Shown: positions 32,822-40,172 of the stretch, piece by piece
How the letters are laid out: every line of letters begins with the position of its first letter
How positions within the stretch are numbered: position 1 is the stretch's first letter
From: Kribbella sandramycini
GTDB lineage: Bacteria > Actinomycetota > Actinomycetes > Propionibacteriales > Kribbellaceae
Assembly: GCF_013131805.1 (NCBI RefSeq)
Contig: NZ_JABJRC010000001.1
Location: forward strand, 558,001 to 622,000
Reading direction: 5' to 3'
DNA: 64,000 nt
The notes under the pieces: generated by a model
What the model saw: only the letters and a program-made list of their open reading frames with translations
Told to the model about the DNA's origin: nothing
Database searches by the model: none
Program-made: the position numbers and the translations under genes

Positions 32822-32998
32822 GTGCCGTCGATGACCGCGAAGAAGAAATGCTGCAAGGACAAGCCGAGGTGCAAGAAGTGCCCGGTGGTCCTGAAGCGGC
32901 TGGCTGATGCCGGTTGCGCGGAGCGGCTCGACCGCACGCACTACAAGGTCGACAAGAAGGTTCCGAAGAAGGTGCTCAAGGAGGCGCGCTCGCGCTGA
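32822..32998 (+). CDS. small Cys/Lys-rich protein under an iron box
   Basis: A 58-codon gene (GTG 32822; ATG 32831 gives 55 residues). The protein is very basic and carries four clustered cysteines, KKKCCKDKPRCKKCPVVLKR, plus a fifth in ADAGCAERL. It ends KKVPKKVLKEARSR. The CC-x5-C-x2-C arrangement suggests a metal or Fe-S site, and the middle part (VLKRLADAGCAERLDRTHYKV) looks like a small winged-helix-type segment. Similar short proteins occur in other actinobacteria as hypotheticals. Iron repression is inferred from the overlapping box. It ends directly against the convergent Nudix gene. Confidence 0.75.
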   Translation: MPSMTAKKKCCKDKPRCKKCPVVLKRLADAGCAERLDRTHYKVDKKVPKKVLKEARSR

Positions 32999-33496
32999 TC
33001 AGGACGCCCGGCGCAGCGTGATCGCGTCGGCCGCCTGCTGCAGCAGCCCCGGGATCGTCACATGCGCCGCCTGACCGGTCGCCTCGAGATCGTGGCCGTA
33101 CCACCAGCCGTGGGCGCTGATCGTCTGCAGCTCCAGCTCCTCCTGGTTCGCGAACGTCACGTCGACGGCATCCACCGCGACCGCGAAGAAGGTCTGCGCC
33201 TGGATGATCCGCGCGCCGCCCCACTCGAACTCGATCTCGTTGGTCGCGACCGGCGTCCCGAGCGCGTCGGCCGGCAGCACGATGCCGACCTCCTCGCGCA
33301 GCTCACGGCAGGCGGCATCCAGGATCGACTCGCCGGTCTCCACGCCGCCGCCGATCGTGAACCAGTACGGCACCTGCGGTTTCAGCGGATCCCAGCCGTG
33401 CAGCAGTAGCACCCTCCCGTCCGGACGCACGGGCAGCACACGGGCCGTCGTCCGCCGTACGACGGTTCCTGGAGGCGGCAACCGAGATTCGCTCAC
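32999..33496 (-). CDS. Nudix hydrolase
   Basis: A 165-aa protein from GTG 33494-33496 (MSESRLPPPGTVVRRTTARVL). The Nudix box is complete: GGGVETGESILDAACRELREE, continuing VGI, with all Glu metal ligands. It should cleave a nucleoside diphosphate linked to another group. Segments WDPLKPQVPYWFTIGG and FANQEELELQTISAHGWWYG resemble the mutator-type subgroup. Substrate not determinable. The upstream frame is open but unlike the family. It is convergent, with no gap, with the Cys-rich gene, and divergent from the aldo/keto reductase. Confidence 0.9.
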   Translation of the reverse strand: MSESRLPPPGTVVRRTTARVLPVRPDGRVLLLHGWDPLKPQVPYWFTIGGGVETGESILDAACRELREEVGIVLPADALGTPVATNEIEFEWGGARIIQAQTFFAVAVDAVDVTFANQEELELQTISAHGWWYGHDLEATGQAAHVTIPGLLQQAADAITLRRAS

Positions 33497-33587
33497 ACCA
33501 CAAAACGGTAGGCGACCTCTCGCAACCGATGCGTGCTCTCCCGGCGCGTCCCCGGAGTTGTTGCTGCCGACACCTACGCTGGAACCC

Positions 33588-34490
33588 ATGACGGCTCGTA
33601 TCGGTCTAGGCCTGGCCGCGCTCGGACGGCCGGGGTACATCAACCTCGGGCACGACGAGGATCTGCCGCCCGGCCGCGCGGTCGAGGACCTACGGCAACG
33701 AACGCATCAGCTGCTGGAGCAGGCGTGGCAGTCCGGCGTTCGGTACTTCGACGCCGCGCGTTCCTACGGGCTTGCCGAAGTGTTCCTCGGCGAGTGGCTG
33801 ACGCCGGAGCGTCGCAGTCAGGTCACCATCGGTTCCAAGTGGGGTTACACGTACGTCGCCGATTGGCGGCACGATGCGGCGACGCACGAGGTGAAGGACC
33901 ACTCGCCGGCGACGTTCGAACGTCAGTGGCCGGAGACGCTGCAGGCATTGGGCAGTTCGCCCGACGTCTACCTCGTGCACAGTCTGACCGCGGACAGCCC
34001 GGCGCTCGACGACGCCGAACTGCTGAACCGGTTACGCGAGCTGGCCGACAGCGGCGTCCGGGTCGGGCTTTCGACGAGCGGCCCGCATCAGGGCGCGACG
34101 CTGCGCAAGGCGCTTGCACTCGACACGCCCTTCACGGCGGTCCAGTCCACCTGGAACGTGCTCGAACCGTCCGCTGGTCCGGCACTCGCCGAAGCGCACG
34201 CCGCGGGCTGGCTCGTGACGATCAAGGAGGCCGTCGCCAACGGCCGTCTGACCACGCGGGCCGGCGAGACGCCGTTCAACGTCTTCGCGCGCAAGCACGG
34301 CCTCTCCCCCGACGCGCTCGCCCTGGGCGCAGCCGCCGCGCAGCCGTGGGCCGATGTCGTACTCAGTGGCGCGACGACGGCCGCTCAACTGGAGAGCAAT
34401 CTGCAGGCGCATGCGGAAGGCCCGCTGGCCGAGTTCGCGCAGCAGCCTGAGGAGTATTGGACGGAACGCTCCGCCCTGCCCTGGATCTAG
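33588..34490 (+). CDS. aldo/keto reductase
   Basis: A 300-aa NAD(P)H-dependent oxidoreductase of TIM-barrel fold from ATG 33588. The tetrad is in place: Asp and Tyr in YFDAARSYGLAEVFLGEWL, Lys in TIGSKWGYTYVADW and His in VYLVHSLTAD. The cofactor side shows VVLSGATTAAQLESNLQA. The substrate is unknown; the sequence is closest in style to the short AKR proteins of the galactose-dehydrogenase-like group. Stand-alone gene, 40 bases before the hydrolase-like gene on the same strand. Confidence 0.88.
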   Translation: MTARIGLGLAALGRPGYINLGHDEDLPPGRAVEDLRQRTHQLLEQAWQSGVRYFDAARSYGLAEVFLGEWLTPERRSQVTIGSKWGYTYVADWRHDAATHEVKDHSPATFERQWPETLQALGSSPDVYLVHSLTADSPALDDAELLNRLRELADSGVRVGLSTSGPHQGATLRKALALDTPFTAVQSTWNVLEPSAGPALAEAHAAGWLVTIKEAVANGRLTTRAGETPFNVFARKHGLSPDALALGAAAAQPWADVVLSGATTAAQLESNLQAHAEGPLAEFAQQPEEYWTERSALPWI

Positions 34491-34530
34491 AAACCGCGCG
34501 CCGGCGTCCGCCGCGTGAAAGGGTGGGGTC

Positions 34531-35688
34531 ATGGCATCGCGGGGTGTGCGGAAGGTGCGGACCGGGATTGTGATCCTGCTCCTGCTCGTGCTGGTCGGCG
34601 GCGGCGGGTATGCGGGCTGGGTGCTGGTGCAACGCTCGGAGCCGGTCGGGTTGCCGGCGCCGAGCGGAGATCTGCAGGTCGGACGCCGAACCTACGACTG
34701 GACCGACAACGCACGGCGCGATCCGTTCTCCGAAGGATCCCGCCGGCTGTCGGTGTGGGTCTGGTACCCGGTGGCCAAGGGCGTGGCCGCACGCAAGGTC
34801 GAGTACGCGCCGGGTCAATGGGGCGGACTGCAGGCCGAGAAGCCTTGGTCGATGTTGCAAGGACAACTCGACGCCGTCCGCGATCCGGCGCTCGACAAGG
34901 CGGCGATCGCGCCAGGCCGGTTCCCGGTGGTGACGCTGCTGCCGGCCATGGGGCTGTCGGCGCCGACGTACGCCGCCCTCGCGGAAGACCTGGCCAGTCA
35001 TGGCTATCTGGTGGCCGGGGTGACGCCGACGTACAGCGCGAAGCTGACCGTGATCGACGGGCAGACGATCGAGAGCAAACCCGAAGCGAGCCCGGGCAAT
35101 CTGGACGACGACGGCCCGGGGATCCAGGAAGCCGGCGACCAGCTCGTCGCCACCTGGGCCGGGGACGCGCGGTTCGCGGCGGCGCAGGTGGCCAAGCAGT
35201 TCCCGAACTCCGTGAACACGACGGTCGGGGCGTCGTACGTCGGGCACGGCTTCGGCGGCGCCGCGGCACTCGAAGCATGCCGGACCGATGCGCGCTGCGC
35301 TGCCGCCGTCGACCTGGACGGGCGCCAGTTCGGGCAGGCCGTGTCGAAGGGCGTGCAGGCGCCGATCATGCTGCTCGGCGCGGACGACTCCTGTATCACC
35401 AGCATCTGCGGGCCGGACGCCAAGAGCGACGCCGATCGCGACACCGCCCTATCGTTGCTCAGGGCAAGCACCAACACCTCGTGGTGCGCCACCATCCCGG
35501 ACGCCCGCCACTACAACTTCACCGACTACGGCGTCTACTACCTGGCCTGGCCACTGCGCCGAACCCTCCCCCTCGGCAGCGCCGACGGCGCCCGCGCCCT
35601 GACCCGCCAAGCCGGCTACCTCACCACCTTCCTCTCCCACGCCCTCTTCCAAACCCCCGCCCCCGGCGCCCCCGCCTGCCCCTCCTAG
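34531..35688 (+). CDS. membrane-anchored PAF-acetylhydrolase-like protein lacking the catalytic Ser
   Basis: A 385-aa protein with one N-terminal anchor helix (TGIVILLLLVLVGGGGYAGW) and an extracytoplasmic alpha/beta-hydrolase domain. The fold markers are RFPVVTLLPAMGLSAPTYAALAEDLASHGY (written here in parts: FPVVTLLPAMG, YAALAEDLASHGY), the acid strand AVDLDG, and the His in DARHYNFTDYG. The nucleophile elbow, normally GHSFGG in PAF-acetylhydrolases, is GHGFGG with Gly240 (GGC) in place of Ser. A single base change from AGC would explain it. The rest looks normal. It is either inactive or a binding protein. It ends overlapping the convergent GNAT gene by four bases. Confidence 0.82.
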   Translation: MASRGVRKVRTGIVILLLLVLVGGGGYAGWVLVQRSEPVGLPAPSGDLQVGRRTYDWTDNARRDPFSEGSRRLSVWVWYPVAKGVAARKVEYAPGQWGGLQAEKPWSMLQGQLDAVRDPALDKAAIAPGRFPVVTLLPAMGLSAPTYAALAEDLASHGYLVAGVTPTYSAKLTVIDGQTIESKPEASPGNLDDDGPGIQEAGDQLVATWAGDARFAAAQVAKQFPNSVNTTVGASYVGHGFGGAAALEACRTDARCAAAVDLDGRQFGQAVSKGVQAPIMLLGADDSCITSICGPDAKSDADRDTALSLLRASTNTSWCATIPDARHYNFTDYGVYYLAWPLRRTLPLGSADGARALTRQAGYLTTFLSHALFQTPAPGAPACPS

Positions 35689-36161
35689 AGCTCGACCTCG
35701 TAGGTCTGCCCGACCACGGACTCACCCCACGCGTCATGCGGCTCCTCGCTCGTCAGCGTGAACCCCCGCGCGAGATAGATGTGCCGCGCGGCCACGAGCG
35801 GATCGTTGGTCCACAACACCATGCGCTTGTAGCCAACCTCGCGCGCGAACGCCAGACACGTGTCGACCAACTCAGCACCCAGCCGCCGCCCGCGCGCTTC
35901 CGGCGCCACCAGCAGCAGCCGCAACTTCGCGGTCGCCTCATCCGGGCCGCGCATGCAGAACACACTGCCGACCCGCTCGCCGTCCACCTCGGCGATCCAG
36001 CCCGCCTCCCGCGCGTCATCGTGCTCGGTCGCATACGCCGCCACGATCTGCGCGATCAGCGTCTCGTACGGCTGCCCCCATCCGTACTCCGCCGCGTACA
36101 ACTCGGCATGGGACTGCACCACCCAGCCGAGATCACCCGGCTTCCCCAGCTTCCTGATCAT
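35685..36161 (-). CDS. GNAT-family N-acetyltransferase
   Basis: A 158-aa acetyltransferase from ATG 36159-36161, with AGGAGG five bases upstream; a GTG two codons earlier is less likely. The GNAT core is complete: GWIAEVDGERVGSVFCMRG, then LRLLLVAPEARGRRLGAELV with the R-x-x-G-x-G/A type loop, and MVLWTNDPLVAARHIYLARGF. The N-terminal part SHAELYAAEYGWGQPYETLIA resembles the 'MarR-fused' or amino-acid GNAT group. Substrate unknown. It is transcribed divergently from the TetR-type gene across a palindromic site, so it is the likely target of that regulator. Confidence 0.88.
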   Translation of the reverse strand: MIRKLGKPGDLGWVVQSHAELYAAEYGWGQPYETLIAQIVAAYATEHDDAREAGWIAEVDGERVGSVFCMRGPDEATAKLRLLLVAPEARGRRLGAELVDTCLAFAREVGYKRMVLWTNDPLVAARHIYLARGFTLTSEEPHDAWGESVVGQTYEVEL

Positions 36162-36172
36162 CCACACCTCCT

Positions 36173-36192
36173 ACTGACACGACTGTTTCAGT
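36173..36192. promoter_or_regulatory. candidate TetR operator between GNAT and TetR genes
   Basis: Imperfect 20-bp palindrome ACTGAcACgactGTtTCAGT. It overlaps the -35 (CTGACA, 36174-36179) of a promoter whose -10 is TAATAC (36196-36201), and it lies just upstream of the GNAT ribosome site. This position fits control of both genes by the TetR-like protein. Confidence 0.5.
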
Positions 36193-36209
36193 GGGTAATA
36201 CTAGACCTC

Positions 36210-36776
36210 GTGCCGACGACGAAGCCAGCCCCGTCCGCGCGTGAGCAGGAGCTGCTCGAGCGCGCCTACGAGTACTCGCTCACCCACGGCCTGGCCGATC
36301 TGTCGCTGCGACCGCTTGCGACCGCGATCGGCTCCAGCCCGCGGGTGCTGCTGTTCCTGTTCGGCAGCAAGGACGGGCTGATTCGCGCGCTGCTGCAGCG
36401 GGCGCGTGCCGACGAGTTGGCGTTGCTGCGGCAGATCGGGAGCGCGGACGCCGAGCCGGCCGGGCTGACTGTGGTGGCGCGGGAGTTGTGGACATGGCTG
36501 GTGGCCGTCGAGCGGCGTCCGTTGATGAAGTTCTGGGTCGAGGCGTACGGGCGGTCGCTGGTGGCGCCGGAGGGGCCGTGGGGTGATTACGGGCGCTCGA
36601 CGGTGGACGACTGGCTCGAGCTGCTCAAGGCGAGCCAGGCGGATCCGGAGACGGCTGCGAGTGCGGCTCGGCGTACCGCCGTCCTGGCGATGTTGCGCGG
36701 GGCGTTGCTCGACCTGTTGGCGACCGGCGATCTCGAACGGACGACGGCCGCCGTCGAGGACTACCTACGGGACTAG
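36210..36776 (+). CDS. TetR/AcrR-family transcriptional regulator
   Basis: A 188-aa protein from GTG 36210, which probably lies at or very near the 5' end of the mRNA (leaderless). The N-terminal helix-turn-helix is recognisable: LLERAYEYSLTHGLADLSLR, then PLATAIGSSPRVLLFLFGSKDGLIRALL, with the usual TetR spacing. The C-terminal ligand domain includes LWTWLVAVERRPLMKFWVEA and ends AAVEDYLRD. It probably represses itself and the divergent GNAT gene. The last 12 bases overlap the convergent RNB gene. Confidence 0.88.
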   Translation: MPTTKPAPSAREQELLERAYEYSLTHGLADLSLRPLATAIGSSPRVLLFLFGSKDGLIRALLQRARADELALLRQIGSADAEPAGLTVVARELWTWLVAVERRPLMKFWVEAYGRSLVAPEGPWGDYGRSTVDDWLELLKASQADPETAASAARRTAVLAMLRGALLDLLATGDLERTTAAVEDYLRD

Positions 36777-38192
36777 CTCGAAGGCGACGGTGCGCTTGGT
36801 GAGGTCGGCTTCGGTGAGTTTGACGCGGACTGCGGTGCCGAGGGGGAGGTTGGAGCCGGTGACGCGGCCCTCGACGGCGAAGGTGGAAAGGACGACGGTG
36901 CCGCGGTTCGGCTCGCGGTCGTCGATGTCGGTGATGACGCCGTCGAACTCTTCGCCGATGCGCTCGTGCAGCAGGCCGGCCTCGACCATGCCGACGATCG
37001 CGCGTTCGTAGGCGTTCGCGCGGCGGTCGGCCTCCTCCATGATCTTGGGCAGCTCGTCGAGGGACTCGCGGACCCACGCGGGCACCTCGACGCCGGCAGA
37101 CAGGGCGAGGCAGATCTCGCTGCCCCAGCGGTCGACGAGCCGGCGCAGCGGCGCGGTGACATGCGCGTACTCCGCCTTCATCGCCGCGTGCTGCGGACGC
37201 TTCGGCACGCTGTCGGTGAACGGCGTGTAGCCGGCGCCGCGGAACAGCACCGTGCAGGCCGCGAGCATCGCCGCGTGCGCCGGGACCTTCGGGTCGAGAC
37301 CGTGGATGAACTCGGCGTACGTCGTCTCCCGCGCCCAGGCGATCCCGAGCGCCTTCGCGGTGTGCTCGAGTTTGCGGCGCAGGTCGTCGCGGGCCTCGGG
37401 CAGCGTGCGCAGGATGCCGATCTTGCCCTGCATCATCAGGTCGGCCGCGGCCATCCCGGTGAGCAGTGAGATCTGCGCGTTCCAGCCCTCGACCGGCAGC
37501 GGCGCGCGGAACTCCAGGCTCCAGCTGCCGTCGGTCTTGACGATCTCCTGGTCGGGGATCGGGAGGTTCACTCCCCCGCGCTCCAGCTCGAGCTGCTCGC
37601 GCAGCTTGCCGATCTCGCGGAGCAGTTGCAGCGGCTCGGACGCCGTCCCGGCATCGAGCTCCTGCTGGACGCCGGCGTAGTTGAGTTTGGCGCGCGACTT
37701 CACCAGCGCGCGCTCGCAGGTCACGCCGGTGCGCTCGCCGCGCGCGTTCAGCGGGATGGTCCACAACACGGCCGGGCAGACCTGGTCAGGCAGCAGCGAG
37801 GCCTTGCCCTCGGAGAGCTCCGGCGGGTGCAACGGCGTCCGCTGGTCCGGCGCGTAGAGCGTCACGCCGCGGCGCCGTGCCTCGGCGTCGATCGGATCAC
37901 CGGCGGCGACGAACGCGCCGACGTCCGCGATCGCGTAGTGGACGACGTAACCGTCACCCGCCCGCTCGAGGTGCAGGGCCTGGTCGAGGTCCATCGAGTC
38001 GGGCGGGTCGATCGTGACGAACTCCAGGTCGGTGCGGTCCAGCTCCGGCAGCCGCGGCGCCGCCGCCTCGGCCGCCGCGACCACCGCCGGCGGGAACCCG
38101 GCCGGGACCTCCAGCTCACGCCGGATGTCCTGCAGCGACTTCCGGAAGACATCGGGGACGTCGGCCGCGAACCGCACCTTCTGCAATGGCAT
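36765..38192 (-). CDS. RNB-domain ribonuclease (RNase II/R family)
   Basis: A 475-aa predicted 3'-5' exoribonuclease. The RNB active site is present: TIDPPDSMDLDQALHLE, with the spaced Asp residues that bind magnesium, then VHYAIADVGAFVAAGDPID. Further family parts are LSEGKASLLPDQVCPAVLWT, the Tyr/Ala region KAEYAHVTAPLRRLVDRW and a C-terminal S1-like strand set (GVITDIDDREPNRGTVVLS). It lacks the N-terminal cold-shock domains of E. coli RNase R and is shorter (about 475 versus 640-810 aa), the normal actinobacterial form. It lies 5 bases after the RNase H/phosphatase gene, so two RNA-degrading activities share an operon. Confidence 0.9.
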   Translation of the reverse strand: MPLQKVRFAADVPDVFRKSLQDIRRELEVPAGFPPAVVAAAEAAAPRLPELDRTDLEFVTIDPPDSMDLDQALHLERAGDGYVVHYAIADVGAFVAAGDPIDAEARRRGVTLYAPDQRTPLHPPELSEGKASLLPDQVCPAVLWTIPLNARGERTGVTCERALVKSRAKLNYAGVQQELDAGTASEPLQLLREIGKLREQLELERGGVNLPIPDQEIVKTDGSWSLEFRAPLPVEGWNAQISLLTGMAAADLMMQGKIGILRTLPEARDDLRRKLEHTAKALGIAWARETTYAEFIHGLDPKVPAHAAMLAACTVLFRGAGYTPFTDSVPKRPQHAAMKAEYAHVTAPLRRLVDRWGSEICLALSAGVEVPAWVRESLDELPKIMEEADRRANAYERAIVGMVEAGLLHERIGEEFDGVITDIDDREPNRGTVVLSTFAVEGRVTGSNLPLGTAVRVKLTEADLTKRTVAFELVP

Positions 38193-38197
38193 GGGGG

Positions 38198-39322
38198 TCA
38201 GAGTAGCGAGGGTTGGACGTTGAAGGACCTCAGCGACGCGAGGCCGTCGGCGTACCAGTGGATCTCGGTCAGCGTGGCCGGGTGGAGCTCCATCCGGAAG
38301 ATGGAGGCCATCGGGGCCTGCAGGACCGAGCGGACCATCAGCTTGATCGGCGTGACATGGGTGACGACGAGGACGGTCTTCCCCGGAAAGCGGGTGAGCA
38401 GGCCGTCGCGGGCCGAGCGGGCGCGGCGGGCGCAGGTGTCGAAGGATTCACCGCCAGGAGGGGCGACCGTGGTCGTCTCCAGCCAGGCGCTGAGCGCGTC
38501 GGGCCATTTCTGCTGGACCTCGGCGAAGGTGTGACCGTCCCAGTCGCCGAAGGAGCATTCGATCCAGCCGTCGTCGACGGCGGTGTCGAGGCCGAGCTGC
38601 GCGCCGACGGTCGCCGCGGTCTCGCGGGCGCGGCGCATCGGGGAGGTGACGATCGCGTCGATGCCGCCTCGGCGAGCCAGGAACTGCGCTGCCGCCTCGG
38701 CCTGGGCGCAGCCGTTGTCGTTCAGGGACGGGTCGTCGCCACCGGAGCCGGAGAAGCGCTTCTCGGTGGTGTGCGGGGTCTCGCCGTGGCGGAGGAAGAT
38801 CAGCTGGGTCGGCGGCTCGAGCTGGGCGCCCCAGCCCTGCATGGCCTTCGCCAGATCCGACGGCTCCTTGGCGGCCGCGGGCGCAGGCGCCCCGACCTCG
38901 GGCACCAGCGGAATCGGCACGCCGTCCAGCGCGTTGTTGGCCAGGGCGTCGGCGGCCGAGTTCTGCGCGCGGGGCACCCACGTCCACTCGGTGCCGAAGG
39001 GTGCGAGGCCCTGGGCCTTGATCGCCAGCGGCTTCATGTCCGGGTGCTTGATCTTCCAGCGGCCGGCCATCTGCTCGATGACGAGTTTGGAGTCCATCCG
39101 GACTTCGATCGAGGCGTTCGGCGCGTACTCCGCGGCGAGCTCCAGGCCGGCGATCAGCCCGGAGTACTCGGCGACGTTGTTGGTCGCGATACCGATCGTC
39201 TTCCCGTCCTGCGCGATCACCTGGCCGGTCGCCGGATCGCGGACGAGAGCGCCGTACGACGCCGGGCCCGGGTTGCCCCGGGAACCGCCGTCCGCCTCGA
39301 CGATCACGTGGCCGTAGCTCAT
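38198..39322 (-). CDS. bifunctional RNase HI / histidine phosphatase (CobC-like)
   Basis: A 374-aa fusion. Residues 1-135 are RNase HI: VEADGGSRGNPGPASYGALV, NVAEYSGLIAGLELA, MDSKLVIEQMAGRWKIKH and AQNSAADALANNAL give the D-E-D-D carboxylates that cut RNA in RNA-DNA hybrids. After a Pro/Ala linker, residues about 165-374 are a histidine phosphatase: LIFLRHGETPHTTEKRFSGSG, SPMRRARETA, CSFGDWDG and VVTHVTPIK. The same fusion is known from M. tuberculosis (Rv2228c), where alpha-ribazole or acid phosphatase activity is described. It is followed by the RNB gene and preceded by the zinc-ribbon gene, a conserved trio. Confidence 0.94.
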   Translation of the reverse strand: MSYGHVIVEADGGSRGNPGPASYGALVRDPATGQVIAQDGKTIGIATNNVAEYSGLIAGLELAAEYAPNASIEVRMDSKLVIEQMAGRWKIKHPDMKPLAIKAQGLAPFGTEWTWVPRAQNSAADALANNALDGVPIPLVPEVGAPAPAAAKEPSDLAKAMQGWGAQLEPPTQLIFLRHGETPHTTEKRFSGSGGDDPSLNDNGCAQAEAAAQFLARRGGIDAIVTSPMRRARETAATVGAQLGLDTAVDDGWIECSFGDWDGHTFAEVQQKWPDALSAWLETTTVAPPGGESFDTCARRARSARDGLLTRFPGKTVLVVTHVTPIKLMVRSVLQAPMASIFRMELHPATLTEIHWYADGLASLRSFNVQPSLL

Positions 39323-39398
39323 TCACGTCCTCGCTTCGCTCCGGGCGCGAACGAGGCACAAAGCGGCCTGTGCTGGTTGATGAGCTCGCTGCGCTCCC

Positions 39399-40142
39399 TC
39401 ATACCGCGCTCTCCGACGTCCGCACCAGGATGCGGCCGCACTCTTCGCAGCGCAGGACGGCGTCCGGGGCGGCCGCCTTGATCGCGGACAGGTCGGAGGG
39501 GGCGAGCTCCATCCGGCAGCCCATACAGCGCTTGCCGACCAGGGGCGCGGCGCCGATCCCGCCGTTGTGCTCACGCAGCCGCTGGTACTGCGTGACGAGC
39601 GCCTCGGGCAGCTCGCCGACCACACCGGCCCGCTGCTCGGCGATGCCGGCGCGCTGCTCGTCGAGCTCCTTCAGCTGGCTGTCGCGGCTGCCCTCCAGCT
39701 CGGACTGCTTGCCGGCGAAGGCCTCCGCGCGGCCGCGCAAGCCGGCCTGCACGACCTCGGCCGCCTCGAGCTTCTCCATCACCTCGAGCTCGGCGTCCTC
39801 CAGGTCGGAGATCCGGCGTTCCAGCGAGCCGATCTCGTGCTGCAGGTTCTCCAGATCCTTCGGCGAGCTGATCTGACCGGAGTCGATGCGCTGCTGGTTG
39901 CGGGCCCGGCGCTGCCGGACCTGCTCCACATCGCTGTCGGCCTTCTTCTGCTCGCGCTGCAGGTCGTCGACCTCGGTGTCCGCGGTGACGAGCTCCCGGT
40001 CCACCACCGACTTCTCGGCGAGCAACTCGGTCAGCGCCTGGTGCTCGGGGAGCGACTTGCGCTTGTGGGCGACCTGATCCAGCTGCAGGTCGAGATCCTG
40101 CAGGTCCAGCAACCGGCGTTGGACGGCGGGCTCGGCGTTCAG
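39399..40142 (-). CDS. coiled-coil C4 zinc-ribbon protein (Rv2229c-like)
   Basis: A 247-aa protein of long coiled coil (residues about 15-185; many heptads such as LQREQKKADSDVEQVRQRR) ending in a four-Cys zinc ribbon, CMGC-x-n-CEEC (KRCMGCRMELAPSDL, LRCEECGRILVR). Homologues begin with a 'LNAEPAVQRRLLDLQ' segment. That requires CTG 40140-40142 as start, and it has a clear AAGGAG six bases before. TTG 40110-40112 would lose ten conserved residues. Its role is uncertain; it always sits beside the Nif3-like and RNase H genes. Confidence 0.85.
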   Translation of the reverse strand: MNAEPAVQRRLLDLQDLDLQLDQVAHKRKSLPEHQALTELLAEKSVVDRELVTADTEVDDLQREQKKADSDVEQVRQRRARNQQRIDSGQISSPKDLENLQHEIGSLERRISDLEDAELEVMEKLEAAEVVQAGLRGRAEAFAGKQSELEGSRDSQLKELDEQRAGIAEQRAGVVGELPEALVTQYQRLREHNGGIGAAPLVGKRCMGCRMELAPSDLSAIKAAAPDAVLRCEECGRILVRTSESAV

Positions 40143-40172
40143 AGTCGGCTCCTTAGTTCGTTCAGTTTGCGC

